From Planctomycetota bacterium (GTDB lineage Bacteria; Planctomycetota; Phycisphaerae; Phycisphaerales; UBA1924), in assembly GCA_024276195.1 (NCBI GenBank), contig JAJRXR010000043.1, forward strand, positions 1 through 46,392: DNA of 46,392 nt, read 5' to 3'. Position 1 is the stretch's first letter. Each line of letters begins with the position of its first letter. Position numbers and translations under genes: made by a program. Shown in pieces: positions 6,253 to 14,676 of this stretch. The notes beneath the pieces were generated by a model. It was not told where the DNA came from, made no database searches, and worked only from the letters and a program-made list of their open reading frames with translations.

Positions 6253-7709
6253 GCCCAGCACAAACCGAAACCGCCCAGCCCGACTCGGGCGTCAAACACT
6301 TCGTCCTCGACACCAACGTTCTCCTGCACAACCCGGGCGCGCTGTTCGTGTTCCAGGAAAACCACGTCGTCATCCCCTTCCCGGTGATCGAAGAGCTCGA
6401 CACCATGAAGCGCCGCGAGGACGACATCGGGCGCGCCGCCCGCGAGTGCATCCGCCACCTCGACAGGCTCCGCCAGGCCGGCGAGCTGACCAAGGGCGTG
6501 CGATGGAATGAGGTTGATCTTCCCTCGTACGTCGGATCCTCCGCCTCCCAGAACGGCGAGGCGGGGACCATCGCGATCGACGTGGGCGACCACGTCCGCC
6601 CGCACGTCATCGCCGCCGACACGCCCGACAACCGCATCATCGCCGTCGCGTGGGATCTAAACCAGAAGCCCGGCGCTCGGGCCGTGTTCGTCTCGAAGGA
6701 TCTCGCGGCCCGCATCAAATCCGACGCGCTCGGCATCCGCACCGAAGACTTCGAGAACCAGAAGATCGACGCCGACCGCCTCTACACCGGCTTCATCGAG
6801 ATCGACACCCCCTGCGACACCATCGACGACCTCTACCGCGACCGCATGCTCCCCATCGACGACCTCTCCGAATCACTCACCGTCCGCAACGACGACGGCG
6901 ACGAGGCGTATATCCGCGAGCTCACGCCCAACCAGTTCGTCATCCTCAAGGACATTGAGGACGAGGCCCACTCGGGCATCGGCAGGCGCCTGGCCGATAC
7001 GGACCACCTCATCCCCGTCACGGGGCAAAAAAAACCCACCTACGGCGTTATGGCCCGCAACGTCCAGCAGACCATGGCCCTGGACCTGCTCCTCGACGAT
7101 GAGATCAGGATGGTCACGCTCCTGGGCGCTGCGGGCACGGGCAAAACCCTGCTTGCCCTGGCCGCGGGCATGGCCAAGGTCTTCACCGAGCAGCGCTACG
7201 ACAAGCTCCTCGTCGCCCGCCCGATCATGCCCATGGGACGCGACATCGGCTACCTCCCGGGCGACAAGGACGAAAAGCTCGGCGCCTGGATGCAGCCGAT
7301 CTTCGACAACCTGTCATACCTCATGTCCACCCGCGGCAGCCCGAACCAGAACGCCGACTCCATCGGCGCCGAGCAGCGCATCGACAAGCTCATCGGCGAC
7401 GGGCGCCTCGTGCTCGAACCGCTGACCTACATCCGCGGACGCTCGATCCCGCACCAGTTCATGATCGTGGACGAGGCCCAGAACCTGACCCCGCACGAGG
7501 TCAAGACCATCGCCAGCCGTGTGGGCGAGGGCGCCAAGCTCATCCTCACGGGCGACATCGAGCAGATCGACAACCCGTACCTCGATCAATCGTCCAACGG
7601 CCTGAGCTATACCGTCGAAAGAATGCGCGGCGTCGGCCTCGTCGGGCACGTCACGCTCACCAAAAGCGAACGCTCCGAACTTGCCAGCCTCGCCGCCAAG
7701 CTGCTCTAG
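6249..7709 (+). CDS. PhoH family ATPase with N-terminal PIN domain (PhoH2/YlaK type)
   Basis: The 486-residue protein joins a PIN ribonuclease domain to a PhoH-type ATPase. The PIN part (about residues 17-155) shows KHFVLDTNVLLHNP with the first catalytic aspartate, and FPVIEELDTMKRRED. The PhoH part has Walker A GAAGTGKT near residue 295, then ARPIMPMGRDIGYLPG. Walker B lies in FMIVDEAQNLTPHEVKT, and the C-terminal motif is LILTGDIEQIDNPYLD. Proteins of this layout have been described as RNA helicase/RNase enzymes; this follows from the family, not from the sequence alone. AGGA lies five bases before the ATG. A leader ORF overlaps the start by ATGA, and a dyad covers the promoter, so expression may be tightly regulated. 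Confidence 0.93.
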   Translation: MSPAQTETAQPDSGVKHFVLDTNVLLHNPGALFVFQENHVVIPFPVIEELDTMKRREDDIGRAARECIRHLDRLRQAGELTKGVRWNEVDLPSYVGSSASQNGEAGTIAIDVGDHVRPHVIAADTPDNRIIAVAWDLNQKPGARAVFVSKDLAARIKSDALGIRTEDFENQKIDADRLYTGFIEIDTPCDTIDDLYRDRMLPIDDLSESLTVRNDDGDEAYIRELTPNQFVILKDIEDEAHSGIGRRLADTDHLIPVTGQKKPTYGVMARNVQQTMALDLLLDDEIRMVTLLGAAGTGKTLLALAAGMAKVFTEQRYDKLLVARPIMPMGRDIGYLPGDKDEKLGAWMQPIFDNLSYLMSTRGSPNQNADSIGAEQRIDKLIGDGRLVLEPLTYIRGRSIPHQFMIVDEAQNLTPHEVKTIASRVGEGAKLILTGDIEQIDNPYLDQSSNGLSYTVERMRGVGLVGHVTLTKSERSELASLAAKLL

Positions 7710-7741
7710 CCGCTCACGAGTCCCAGGCCCAGGCTCAGGCT

Positions 7742-7770
7742 CTGGTGGGGCCGGTTTCCAACCGGCCCAA
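7742..7770. repeat. Palindromic repeat, intergenic copy (GCCGGTT-TCC-AACCGGC)
   Basis: GGGCCGGTT at 7748-7756 and AACCGGCCC at 7760-7768 form a perfect 9-bp stem around TCC. The flank CTGGTGG is shared with a second copy at 23789-23817 inside hscA. Over 29 positions the copies differ at three places. Two of these are paired with each other in the stem (G-C here, A-T there). This copy lies in the 67-base gap between convergent phoH and the TPR lipoprotein gene and could also act as a transcript end. Confidence 0.8.
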
Positions 7771-7776
7771 AGCCCA

Positions 7777-8400
7777 TCACCCGCCCCGGCGTGACAGCAT
7801 CCGCATCTTCGCCTCGACCCGGAAGCGCTGGCGCTCGAAGAACTCGCGCCAGTCCGGGTCCGTCTCGCGAAGAAGACCCCGCTTGATGTATTCGAGCGTC
7901 GTGTCGTCCGCCTGCCCGAGCATGTCCGCCGCCACGGCGTACCCGCGCAGCGCCTCCTGCATGTTCTCGTCGCGGCTGAGCGCCTCGGCGTAGTGGTCGA
8001 TCGCGTCCTTCGCCCAGCCGACCTTCTGATACACCAGCCCCGTGTTGTACAGCGGACGCGGGTCCGAGGGCGTCAGGCCAGAGGCCACGCCGAACGCGCT
8101 GACCGCGTCGGCGTTGTCGCCCCGGCGCATGTACAACTCGCCCAGGTTATTCCACGCACCCGCCAGCTCGCCCGAGATCGTCAGCGCTTCTTGATAGCGC
8201 AGGATCGCGTCGTCCGTCTTGCCCATCATCGCCAGGCGCTCGGCGTCACGCGAGATCTCCAGCGCCTCGCCCCGCCTGTCCTCGATCGTCAGCAGCGCCG
8301 GATCGCGTTTCTTCGCGGCGCACGCGCCGAGCAATGCTGTCGCGCCCGCGAGCGTCAAAATCGTCGCGTACCGAGCGGTGTGTCGTGTTGACCGGTTCAT
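7777..8400 (-). CDS. TPR-repeat lipoprotein, last gene of the secretion operon
   Basis: The 207-residue protein has a signal peptide with lipobox LLGAC near residue 27, so it should be anchored to a membrane by lipid. After a linker come about three to four tetratricopeptide repeats. One, near residue 82, contains AWNNLGELYMRRGDNADAVSAF. The next has PLYNTGLVYQKVGWAKDAIDHYAEAL, read in pieces. The ATG at 8400 overlaps the stop of the GspM-like gene by ATGA, which fixes the start; an ATG six codons earlier is less likely. TPR lipoproteins act as pilotins or assembly factors in type IV pilus systems (PilF/PilW type). A similar role here is inferred from position and fold only. Confidence 0.85.
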   Translation of the reverse strand: MNRSTRHTARYATILTLAGATALLGACAAKKRDPALLTIEDRRGEALEISRDAERLAMMGKTDDAILRYQEALTISGELAGAWNNLGELYMRRGDNADAVSAFGVASGLTPSDPRPLYNTGLVYQKVGWAKDAIDHYAEALSRDENMQEALRGYAVAADMLGQADDTTLEYIKRGLLRETDPDWREFFERQRFRVEAKMRMLSRRGG

Positions 8401-8957
8401 GTGCTCGCCTGCTCCCATCGCGCGAAAACCACCTGCAGCTGCCAGGCGTTCCCGCTCGGTTTAATCTCAATCTCGTGGACCCAGGCGCCCCGGAACTCGC
8501 CGAGCATCAGGTCCACCCAGGACATCAACGCCTCGAGCGACTCGTCCCGTATGTCGTACCGATACCTCGCCCGCCGGGCGTTCTGGTAGGTGTCCAGCCT
8601 CGGCTGCGCCAGCGGGGGCACCGCGGTCATCCCCGCCCGCGTCGCCAGCTCGCGCACCCGGCTCTGCACGATCCGACGGTCCTCATCCTCGCCCGACTCG
8701 TCCGTCGCGCTCAGCGCCAGCCACTCGCCCGTCAGCATCGCCAGGGTCGTCAGGTCGTTCTCGCGCCGGGCCAGCTCCCGGGCCGCCCGGACCTGCGAGA
8801 CCCACGCGAAGAGCGTCACGATCAACGCCACGACCAGCGCCAACGCCCCGAGGACCACGAAGTGGCGTGGGCGGTTTCGTCGTTCACCCAGCTGCGCCAG
8901 CGCCGCCTGTTCGTACCGCTCGTCGGGGGACATCGCGTCTGTGCCGTCGCCAATCAT
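8397..8957 (-). CDS. GspM-like type II secretion inner-membrane protein
   Basis: The 186-residue protein has a short cytoplasmic part, one membrane helix (HFVVLGALALVVALIVTLFAWVSQ) near residues 32-56, a coiled stretch and a small alpha-beta domain. This is the layout of GspM/PilO. Sequence similarity to known GspM is weak, so the call depends on its place directly after the GspL-like gene. Both ends are coupled: its ATG overlaps the GspL-like stop as ATGA, and its stop overlaps the TPR lipoprotein start as ATGA. In type II systems GspM pairs with GspL to hold the ATPase GspE at the membrane. Confidence 0.65.
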   Translation of the reverse strand: MIGDGTDAMSPDERYEQAALAQLGERRNRPRHFVVLGALALVVALIVTLFAWVSQVRAARELARRENDLTTLAMLTGEWLALSATDESGEDEDRRIVQSRVRELATRAGMTAVPPLAQPRLDTYQNARRARYRYDIRDESLEALMSWVDLMLGEFRGAWVHEIEIKPSGNAWQLQVVFARWEQAST

Positions 8958-10525
8958 GGCCCGTTCCTCCCCGACGTCGCCGCCTCTGTCCACTGCCCGG
9001 TCATGTTGCAGTCCACCCGTCCGCCCAGCTCGCGGAAGTTCATGGGCGTCCAGCTCAGGTACGAGCCGGTGATGCTCAGGACCGCGTCCTCAAACGCCTC
9101 GGCCTGGACCACATCGGGCACCGACACCCGCACCGAGACCGCCGCGGGCGTCAGCGAGAGCGACACCAGATCCCACTCCGGGTTCGCCAGCACGAACGAG
9201 AGGGTCTCGAACTCTTCGAGCACGGGCATGATCGGCTCGGCCGGCGCTGACTCCGCCTTGAGCGCCTGGATCTTGCCCGGCAACACCAGCATCGCGTCCT
9301 TGTACTCCGTCGCGGGCTGCAGATCCGTCTGGCGCAGAATCGCGATCCGGTTCTCCTTGGCCTGCTCGATCTGCTTGCTCAGCTCACGCTTCTGATCCAG
9401 GAACGAATTGGCAAGCGTCGCCAGCCCGCCCGCGCCCAGCGCCATCGCGACGCCCGCCCAGATGTACATCGCCCGGTGCGCGCGCACCGGGCGCGTCGCC
9501 AGTTCTTTCAGGCCCGGGCCTGATCGCACGCTCCCCTCGCCCCGCTCGGCTAGGCGCGTCAGGGTCTGGCCCACCGGGTCCTCCACGTCGTACAGATCAA
9601 TCGTCGCCCCGGCGCACGCCCGGGAGAGCGCCGCGCCCAGCTCGGGGCCATCGAGCGCCCCTTCGACCAGCTCATCCGCCTGCCCGCACGCGCCCACGAC
9701 CGACACCCGCCCGGGCGTGCGCCCGAGCTGGGCCGACCAGCTGAGCCACTCGAGCCCGAGGCGGGCGGTGTCGCTCTCGGTCATCGTGGCGCCCGGTTCG
9801 TCCGAGCGCGAGACCGACACGCGCATCGAGCCCGCGGCGATCGGCTTGCCCGCGTCCGACCAGACCCACAGGCACCGTCCCTGGGCCGCATCAATCAGCA
9901 CCACGCCCGTCAAGGGTGAGTCGCTCGCGACCACGCGATCCGATCGCAGGCCCCCGCCCGGGTCGCCCGTGCTCGCGTCCCACGCCAGCGCCGCCGCGTG
10001 CCAGATCGTCATCACGTTGCCGACGCGAACGCCCAGGGCGTCGAGCTGGTCCATCATCAAGCGGGCGGGCACGTCCGGGATTGCCATGACGCCCAGGCGC
10101 CCGCCGCCGCCGCCGCCATCCCCACCCTCGCCCAGGGGCTCGAGGTCGAGCTCTCCGGGCAGATCGGGGAACCGCGAGGCCGCGCCGGGGCCAGCACCGG
10201 GGCCAGCGCCGGGTTCGTCGCCGATGCCCGTTTCGAGCATCGCGCGGACGACCTGTCGTTCGCCCTGGCCCGCGCCGACCCACGAGCAGACCGACCCGTC
10301 CACGTCCAGGCACAAGCAATCGAGGATCTTGCCCGAGCGTCCGTTGCGTTCGCTCAGGGCCGCGAGGCGCTCGCGCACCCACTCGGCGCCCGCGCGGACC
10401 GAGCCCGGGGGCAGGTCGCTCATCGGGGCCGACCAGGTGTCGCTCGTGTGCGCGCCGATCAGGCGCAGCCCGTCCAGGCGCGCTCCGCGGTCCGACCTCG
10501 ACATGTAGCAGATCCGCCCAGCCAT
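8954..10525 (-). CDS. GspL/PilM-PilN-like secretion platform protein
   Basis: The 523-residue protein has a large cytoplasmic part, a membrane helix near residues 345-365 (AMYIWAGVAMALGAGGLATL) and a C-terminal periplasmic domain resembling PilN/GspL ferredoxin-like folds. The cytoplasmic part would correspond to the actin-like domain of GspL/PilM, but it is divergent. It carries a low-complexity insertion of GAGPGAGPGA and a poly-glycine run near residues 105-145. The start lies three bases after the stop of the GspC-like gene. A later in-frame ATG near residue 35 is a possible alternative start. Its partner GspE is not encoded in the window. Confidence 0.65.
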   Translation of the reverse strand: MAGRICYMSRSDRGARLDGLRLIGAHTSDTWSAPMSDLPPGSVRAGAEWVRERLAALSERNGRSGKILDCLCLDVDGSVCSWVGAGQGERQVVRAMLETGIGDEPGAGPGAGPGAASRFPDLPGELDLEPLGEGGDGGGGGGRLGVMAIPDVPARLMMDQLDALGVRVGNVMTIWHAAALAWDASTGDPGGGLRSDRVVASDSPLTGVVLIDAAQGRCLWVWSDAGKPIAAGSMRVSVSRSDEPGATMTESDTARLGLEWLSWSAQLGRTPGRVSVVGACGQADELVEGALDGPELGAALSRACAGATIDLYDVEDPVGQTLTRLAERGEGSVRSGPGLKELATRPVRAHRAMYIWAGVAMALGAGGLATLANSFLDQKRELSKQIEQAKENRIAILRQTDLQPATEYKDAMLVLPGKIQALKAESAPAEPIMPVLEEFETLSFVLANPEWDLVSLSLTPAAVSVRVSVPDVVQAEAFEDAVLSITGSYLSWTPMNFRELGGRVDCNMTGQWTEAATSGRNGP

Positions 10526-10528
10526 GCG

Positions 10529-11320
10529 CTAGTCGTCCCGCCCCCGCCGGTTGGCCGCGTTGTTGATCCGGTCGAGCATCCGCTGGGCCTCTTCCTGCGT
10601 GATGCGCCCTTCATCGAGCGCCCGGTCAATCGCCTCGCGCCGCCTGCGTTCAAAGTCCACCCTGGGGTTCTCGCCCGAGCCGGGCTCGCCCGTGTTGGGC
10701 GGGTTCAGGCGATTGGCAGCCTCGTTCGCGCGCCGGGCGTCCTCGACGGTCCGCTCGATCGTCGTCACCGCGGACATCTCGCGGACGCCCTTTTCGACCC
10801 GGGTGCGCGTTCCGTTCTCGTTGAGGGTCACATAATCGGGCTGGACATTGAGCACCCGGATCGCCTCGCCGTCGGCGTTGGTCGCCTGCCCGCCCTGGCT
10901 GACGATCCGCTGCTTGCCGTCGATCACCAGCATCGCCGACCGTCGCGCCCCGATCTGGATCATGCCGAGGTAGCGCGTCTCGTCGCCCGACGGACCGCCC
11001 GCTGGTGTGATCAGAGTCCCGGGGCCTGGTTCGCCCGCGCCCGGGTTGGCCTTGACGCCAGGCGCGTTGCCGACGAGCCCGAACCGCTCGACGATGCCCG
11101 GAAAGTCCACGCGGCGAAAGTTGGGGACGTTCCCGTCCGGGTCGTGCCCCTGGCCCCCATCGCTGAGCGTGGGCAGGCTGACCTCAACGGGCGTGAACCC
11201 GCCCGCATCGTCTCCCACGGGCAGCCCGAGGGCTGCGACGCCCACCGCGGCCGCGACGAGCACCAGCGACGCGACCTGCGCCCCGAGTGTGATCCGCTTG
11301 GCTTGAGACCGGTTTGTCAT
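10529..11320 (-). CDS. GspC-like or secretion-operon membrane protein
   Basis: The 263-residue protein has a single N-terminal membrane helix (AQVASLVLVAAAVGVAALGL), a proline/glycine-rich linker and a small beta-rich domain with RYLGMIQIGARRSAMLVIDGKQ and NVQPDYVTLNENGTRTRVEK. The second part resembles the HR domain of GspC, which touches the secretin. A charged helical tail follows (RRREAIDRALDEGRITQEEAQ). The ATG at 11320 has GGAG eight bases upstream and is preferred over upstream codons. Position between GspK-like and GspL-like genes supports GspC, but sequence support is moderate. The 142-base gap upstream holds a 13-bp tandem duplication. Confidence 0.55.
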   Translation of the reverse strand: MTNRSQAKRITLGAQVASLVLVAAAVGVAALGLPVGDDAGGFTPVEVSLPTLSDGGQGHDPDGNVPNFRRVDFPGIVERFGLVGNAPGVKANPGAGEPGPGTLITPAGGPSGDETRYLGMIQIGARRSAMLVIDGKQRIVSQGGQATNADGEAIRVLNVQPDYVTLNENGTRTRVEKGVREMSAVTTIERTVEDARRANEAANRLNPPNTGEPGSGENPRVDFERRRREAIDRALDEGRITQEEAQRMLDRINNAANRRGRDD

Positions 11321-11406
11321 GGGGTGTACTCCATTGTTCCGCCCGGACAAACGCACGATGCCCTCCTGGCATTGCAACAGCTTATCACCTGGATCTGATT
11401 CTCGAC

Positions 11407-11432
11407 GCCCACGCCCCATGCCCACGCCCCAT
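11407..11432. repeat. Tandem duplication of a 13-bp unit
   Basis: GCCCACGCCCCAT occurs twice head to tail at 11407-11419 and 11420-11432, in the gap between the GspK-like and GspC-like genes. It looks like a simple slippage duplication. Confidence 0.7.
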
Positions 11433-11462
11433 GCCCGGGCCAGGGCCGAGCCAAAGCAGGTG

Positions 11463-12296
11463 CTAGGGCTCGACGCCCAGGTTCTTCCAGGTCAGGAAGA
11501 CGCCCGTCGCCCCGGTGCTCGTTCGGTTCCGACGCGAGCCAGCCGCGATGTACGTCAGGCCCCCGTACCGGGCCGAGAGCCGCCTGGTGCCCCTGGGCTT
11601 GACGTCCACCCGCACCATCCACAGCTCCGGGTCGAACGTGAAGATCCGCTGGAGCCTGCGTCGGTCCGCCTCCTCGGCGCCCGCCTGCTCGAGCATGTAC
11701 GAAACATCCGACCAGCCGATGTGCTCGTTCTGACGCTCGCTGACGATCTGCGAGGCCACGCTCTCGCTGATCCCGGAGTCGTCCACCACCGAGTCGATGA
11801 TCGCCCGGATCACGTCCAGCGGGGCCGACCTCGGGCTGACCTGCCAAGGCCCGACGCGGCGCGTCACCTCGCGGTACCGCTCGGTCGAGGTGGCCCTGAG
11901 CAGTCGCTCAAGCGCCAGGGCGTTGGATTCGAGCGACTCGCCCGAGAGCCCGCCGAGCGCCGAGAGCATGGTCCCCTGCGCTTCGGTGAAGTAGACCTTG
12001 GCGACGTCCCCGCCCTGGAGTTCGAGGTCCAACGCGTGCCCGTCGTCGGCGGTGGCATCATCAATCTCGCGCGCATCGATGCGTTGGATGAACGCGCCGA
12101 TCGCCTCTTGCAGGCCCTGGGCCGCGTGGTGTTCCTGGTACGCCCGGATCTGGCGCGCGACCGTCCGCGACTGAACCATCTGCCTCGACACGGCGATGCC
12201 CACGCCCAGCCCGATGACCAGCGCCAGCAGAATCACCATCGGCATGGCGAACGCCGGGCGAGCCTGGATCATCGCGATGGGTCGTCGCCCGCTCAT
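11463..12296 (-). CDS. GspK-like minor pseudopilin
   Basis: The 277-residue protein starts with a short basic leader and a hydrophobic helix (AFAMPMVILLALVIGLGVGIAV). A soluble part follows, containing YEVTRR-like and helix-hairpin-helix style segments such as DDSGISESVASQIVSER and HIGWSDVSYMLEQAG. This matches GspK, the largest minor pseudopilin, which caps the pseudopilus with GspI and GspJ. The prepilin cleavage site is atypical, near PAFAMPM, and GspK normally lacks E5. The ATG overlaps the GspJ-like stop by ATGA. Confidence 0.75.
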   Translation of the reverse strand: MSGRRPIAMIQARPAFAMPMVILLALVIGLGVGIAVSRQMVQSRTVARQIRAYQEHHAAQGLQEAIGAFIQRIDAREIDDATADDGHALDLELQGGDVAKVYFTEAQGTMLSALGGLSGESLESNALALERLLRATSTERYREVTRRVGPWQVSPRSAPLDVIRAIIDSVVDDSGISESVASQIVSERQNEHIGWSDVSYMLEQAGAEEADRRRLQRIFTFDPELWMVRVDVKPRGTRRLSARYGGLTYIAAGSRRNRTSTGATGVFLTWKNLGVEP

Positions 12297-13453
12297 CCGC
12301 CCCCGTCTCCGATCCGGCGCGATATGAACCGGGGGTTGCGCGCCTCATTCTCGCTCTCGCGCGGCGGAACCCGTTCGCCTGCCCGCCCCCCGCGCCGCGA
12401 GCCACTCCGCTCGGCCCGGCTGCGTCCGCTCGCGGCGGCGCCGCCACGCCCACGCCCGGCGGCTTGAGCCCCGCGAGCGCCGTCGTTCTCGTCCGCCCCG
12501 CCCCCGCCCGCCGCGCTGGTGTCCTCGTCCTCTTCCTCGACAAACGGGTCCGCCCCGACCGTCCAGCCCAGCTCCAGCATCCAGTTCGCGTACAGCCCCG
12601 TCCTGGTGCGCAGCTCCAGCTCGACGTACGCCGGCAGGTCGTTCATCTCCAGCCCCGCGTACGCCTCGATCCGCTTGCGATCATCAAAGAACAGCCAGCG
12701 GCACTCGGTCAGCCCGCGAACCAGCGGCGCCGCCGCCGCCAGACGCATCTGCCCCGCTTCCGTCTGCACCTCATCGCCCAGCCACGCCCCGCCCGCGTTG
12801 AGGTGGTCGATCTCTTCGATCGTCATCGGGCGCCACCACAGCGTCCAGCCCTTGGCCTCGTCGTTGTCTTTCGCCTCGGGCCAGCCCATCCGGTTCAGGC
12901 CGGCTGCGCGCATGAGGCGTTCGCGCTGCCCGTCGGGGCGCAGCTCGAAGACGCCGCGCACGCCTCCGGTGTTCTCGCCTTCGAGGTCGGCAAGCGTGAA
13001 GTCGAGCGCATCGAGCGAGCCCGGGCTCGCCCACCCCGCCGCAGGCCCGAGCAGCGCGTTGGGCAGGGGCGGGGCGCTGAGCACCACCTCCAGCCTTTGC
13101 ACGCTCGCGGCGCCCTGCGGGCGCGTCCGCCCGCCCTCGATCATCACCGCCGCGATCTCGTCTGGCCCGAGAATAATCCGCGGGCGATCCGGCGCGGGCG
13201 CATCCTCGCTCGCCTCCTCGCCCGGGGCGACATTCGAGTTCTCTTTCATCACCAGCGTCTGCATCGCGCGGCGCAGCGTCACCTGCAGGTTGGCCATGTC
13301 CGACGTCTGTGTGAACCGCGCCGCCAGCGTCCGCTCGGTGCGGGCCGCGAACATGAAGACCCCGACCGTCGCCAGCAGCACCATCGACCCCAGCGTCGCC
13401 GCCAGGATCGTCTCCATCAGCGTGAACCCGCGCCGGGTCTGCACTCGCATCAC
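12293..13453 (-). CDS. GspJ-like minor pseudopilin with a long Arg/Gly-rich tail
   Basis: A clear prepilin signal, TRRGFTLMETILAATLGS, lies at residues 6-23 with G at -1 and E at +5. The soluble part has the length and beta-rich look of GspJ. The last 75 residues or so are low complexity: an acidic EEEDED stretch, then Gly/Ala/Arg-rich sequence (RGRGGAAASGRSRAERSG). Such a tail is unusual for a pseudopilin and is probably disordered. The start overlaps the GspI stop: GTG at 13453 overlaps as GTGA, and an ATG at 13450 follows directly, so either could be used. Confidence 0.78.
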   Translation of the reverse strand: MMRVQTRRGFTLMETILAATLGSMVLLATVGVFMFAARTERTLAARFTQTSDMANLQVTLRRAMQTLVMKENSNVAPGEEASEDAPAPDRPRIILGPDEIAAVMIEGGRTRPQGAASVQRLEVVLSAPPLPNALLGPAAGWASPGSLDALDFTLADLEGENTGGVRGVFELRPDGQRERLMRAAGLNRMGWPEAKDNDEAKGWTLWWRPMTIEEIDHLNAGGAWLGDEVQTEAGQMRLAAAAPLVRGLTECRWLFFDDRKRIEAYAGLEMNDLPAYVELELRTRTGLYANWMLELGWTVGADPFVEEEDEDTSAAGGGGADENDGARGAQAAGRGRGGAAASGRSRAERSGSRRGGRAGERVPPRESENEARNPRFISRRIGDGGG

Positions 13454-14031
13454 GGCGCCCCCCCGCCCGTCCCGCCCTGCAGGTTGATGATCTCGTTGAG
13501 GATGTCGCGAATGCCGGACTCCGATTTCAGCTGGTTCTCGCTCGTGTCCGGGCTGCGATACTCAAACCCGAGCGGGTCGTGCAGGCGTGTGATCACGATC
13601 GACGGGACCTGGTCGGTGTACAGCGACGATCCGCCAGACTCCGCCCCCAGCCACACACGCACCACGATCAGGCGAACCCGCTCTGGCCCGATGCCCGAGG
13701 TATTGTCCTCGTCATCTCCCGCCGCCGGGTCGTACACGACCGTGACGCGCCGCTCGTCCATCGACCACCGGTACTGGCGTTGCGAATACTCGATCGGCAG
13801 CGACTCGCTCGGCATCGAGTTTTTGTCGTCGATGTACTGCAAGAGAAGGCGGTTGGCCAGCTCCGCCGCGCCCAGGCGCTGCGCCTCGCGCCCCTGCGAT
13901 TTGTAAATGAACGAGTTGGACGAGACGAGCGTCGCGGTCGTCATCATAAGCAACACGACGGCGAACACGACCTCGAGGATCGTGATCCCGCGCTCGGATC
14001 TGGTGTGTCGCTGGGCGTTGGCTCCGGGCAT
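13450..14031 (-). CDS. GspI-like minor pseudopilin
   Basis: The 193-residue protein begins with a basic leader and the prepilin motif ERGITILEVVFAVVLL, cleaved after G with isoleucine at +1 and E at +5. Its length is somewhat above that of typical GspI. It sits between the GspG-like and GspJ-like genes, as GspI does in many gsp operons. The ATG at 14031 is chosen because it gives a leader of normal length; a longer upstream reading would add a low-complexity stretch. The protein should be in the inner membrane before assembly into a pseudopilus tip. Confidence 0.75.
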   Translation of the reverse strand: MPGANAQRHTRSERGITILEVVFAVVLLMMTTATLVSSNSFIYKSQGREAQRLGAAELANRLLLQYIDDKNSMPSESLPIEYSQRQYRWSMDERRVTVVYDPAAGDDEDNTSGIGPERVRLIVVRVWLGAESGGSSLYTDQVPSIVITRLHDPLGFEYRSPDTSENQLKSESGIRDILNEIINLQGGTGGGAP

Positions 14032-14077
14032 GGGGTCCGCCTCTCGCTCGCTTCGGCGCCGTGAGGCGCCGCGAAGG

Positions 14078-14512
14078 TCACTCCTCGGCGTCCATGGTCC
14101 AGACGTCGATGTCGTCCTCGGTGCCGAGCTCTTTGTCATCGCCCAGGCTGATCAGCTGAAACGCCCCCCCGGAGCCCGGGCTGGCGCTATAGAAGAGCTC
14201 CTGCTTCCACGCGTCTCTCAGCTTGCCTTGCTGAAGGTAGTCGGGAACAAGCATCGACAGCGTCGCCGGGGGCGAGCCGTCTTTCTCAATCATGTAGCCC
14301 TCGATCGCTCCCTTGATGACCGTCATGCTCGCCTTGGTGGTCTTGACCCGCGCCCGCTTGGCGTTGCCAACCAGGCTCACCGCAGCCACCGCCATGAGCA
14401 TGCCCATAATCACCAGCACCAGCGTCAGCTCGAGCAGCGAGAAACCCGGGCGCGACGCCCGCGCCATCGCCCCGTACCTGTTCCGCCCGCTCATCCCAGG
14501 TTCCGTCTTCAC
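14078..14512 (-). CDS. GspG-like major pseudopilin
   Basis: The 144-residue protein has the prepilin motif RPGFSLLELTLVLVIMGML and a typical GspG C-terminus. That end carries DAWKQELFYSAS, FQLISLGDDKELG and TEDDIDVW, the calcium-binding loop region seen in major pseudopilins. It would polymerise into the pseudopilus. The start is the GTG at 14512: AAGGAG lies six bases before it, whereas the ATG at 14494 has no good ribosome site. Confidence 0.9.
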   Translation of the reverse strand: MKTEPGMSGRNRYGAMARASRPGFSLLELTLVLVIMGMLMAVAAVSLVGNAKRARVKTTKASMTVIKGAIEGYMIEKDGSPPATLSMLVPDYLQQGKLRDAWKQELFYSASPGSGGAFQLISLGDDKELGTEDDIDVWTMDAEE

Positions 14513-14530
14513 GCTCCGCTCCTTTGCCCT
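14507..14530 (-). promoter_or_regulatory. Strong ribosome site that decides a GTG start for gspG
   Basis: On the minus strand AAAGGAGCGGAGC precedes GTG. The AAGGAG core is complementary to the 16S rRNA tail and spaced six bases from the GTG at 14512. This is the strongest ribosome site in the operon, in keeping with a need for high levels of the major pseudopilin. Confidence 0.6.
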
Positions 14531-14676
14531 ATGCCCGATGCACGTCCGATACGCCTGTTTATGGCTCCGAGTTCGATTCTACGCGCCCGACGCCCCGGGC
14601 AGGGGCGTCCCATCCCTTTACATTTACCGCCGTCCGGGTCCAACGCCAGCAATCGCCCGGGATTGCCTCGGGCTCT

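Noticed and set aside
11407-11432. Tandem 13-bp repeat as a regulatory or CRISPR-like array
   Set aside because: Only two units without spacers; simple slippage is the plain explanation.
9998-13906. Plus-strand frames of 466 and 480 codons opposite the pseudopilin genes
   Set aside because: They are antisense to genes with prepilin signals and ATGA overlaps. They are low-complexity Arg/Ala/Pro products of high GC.
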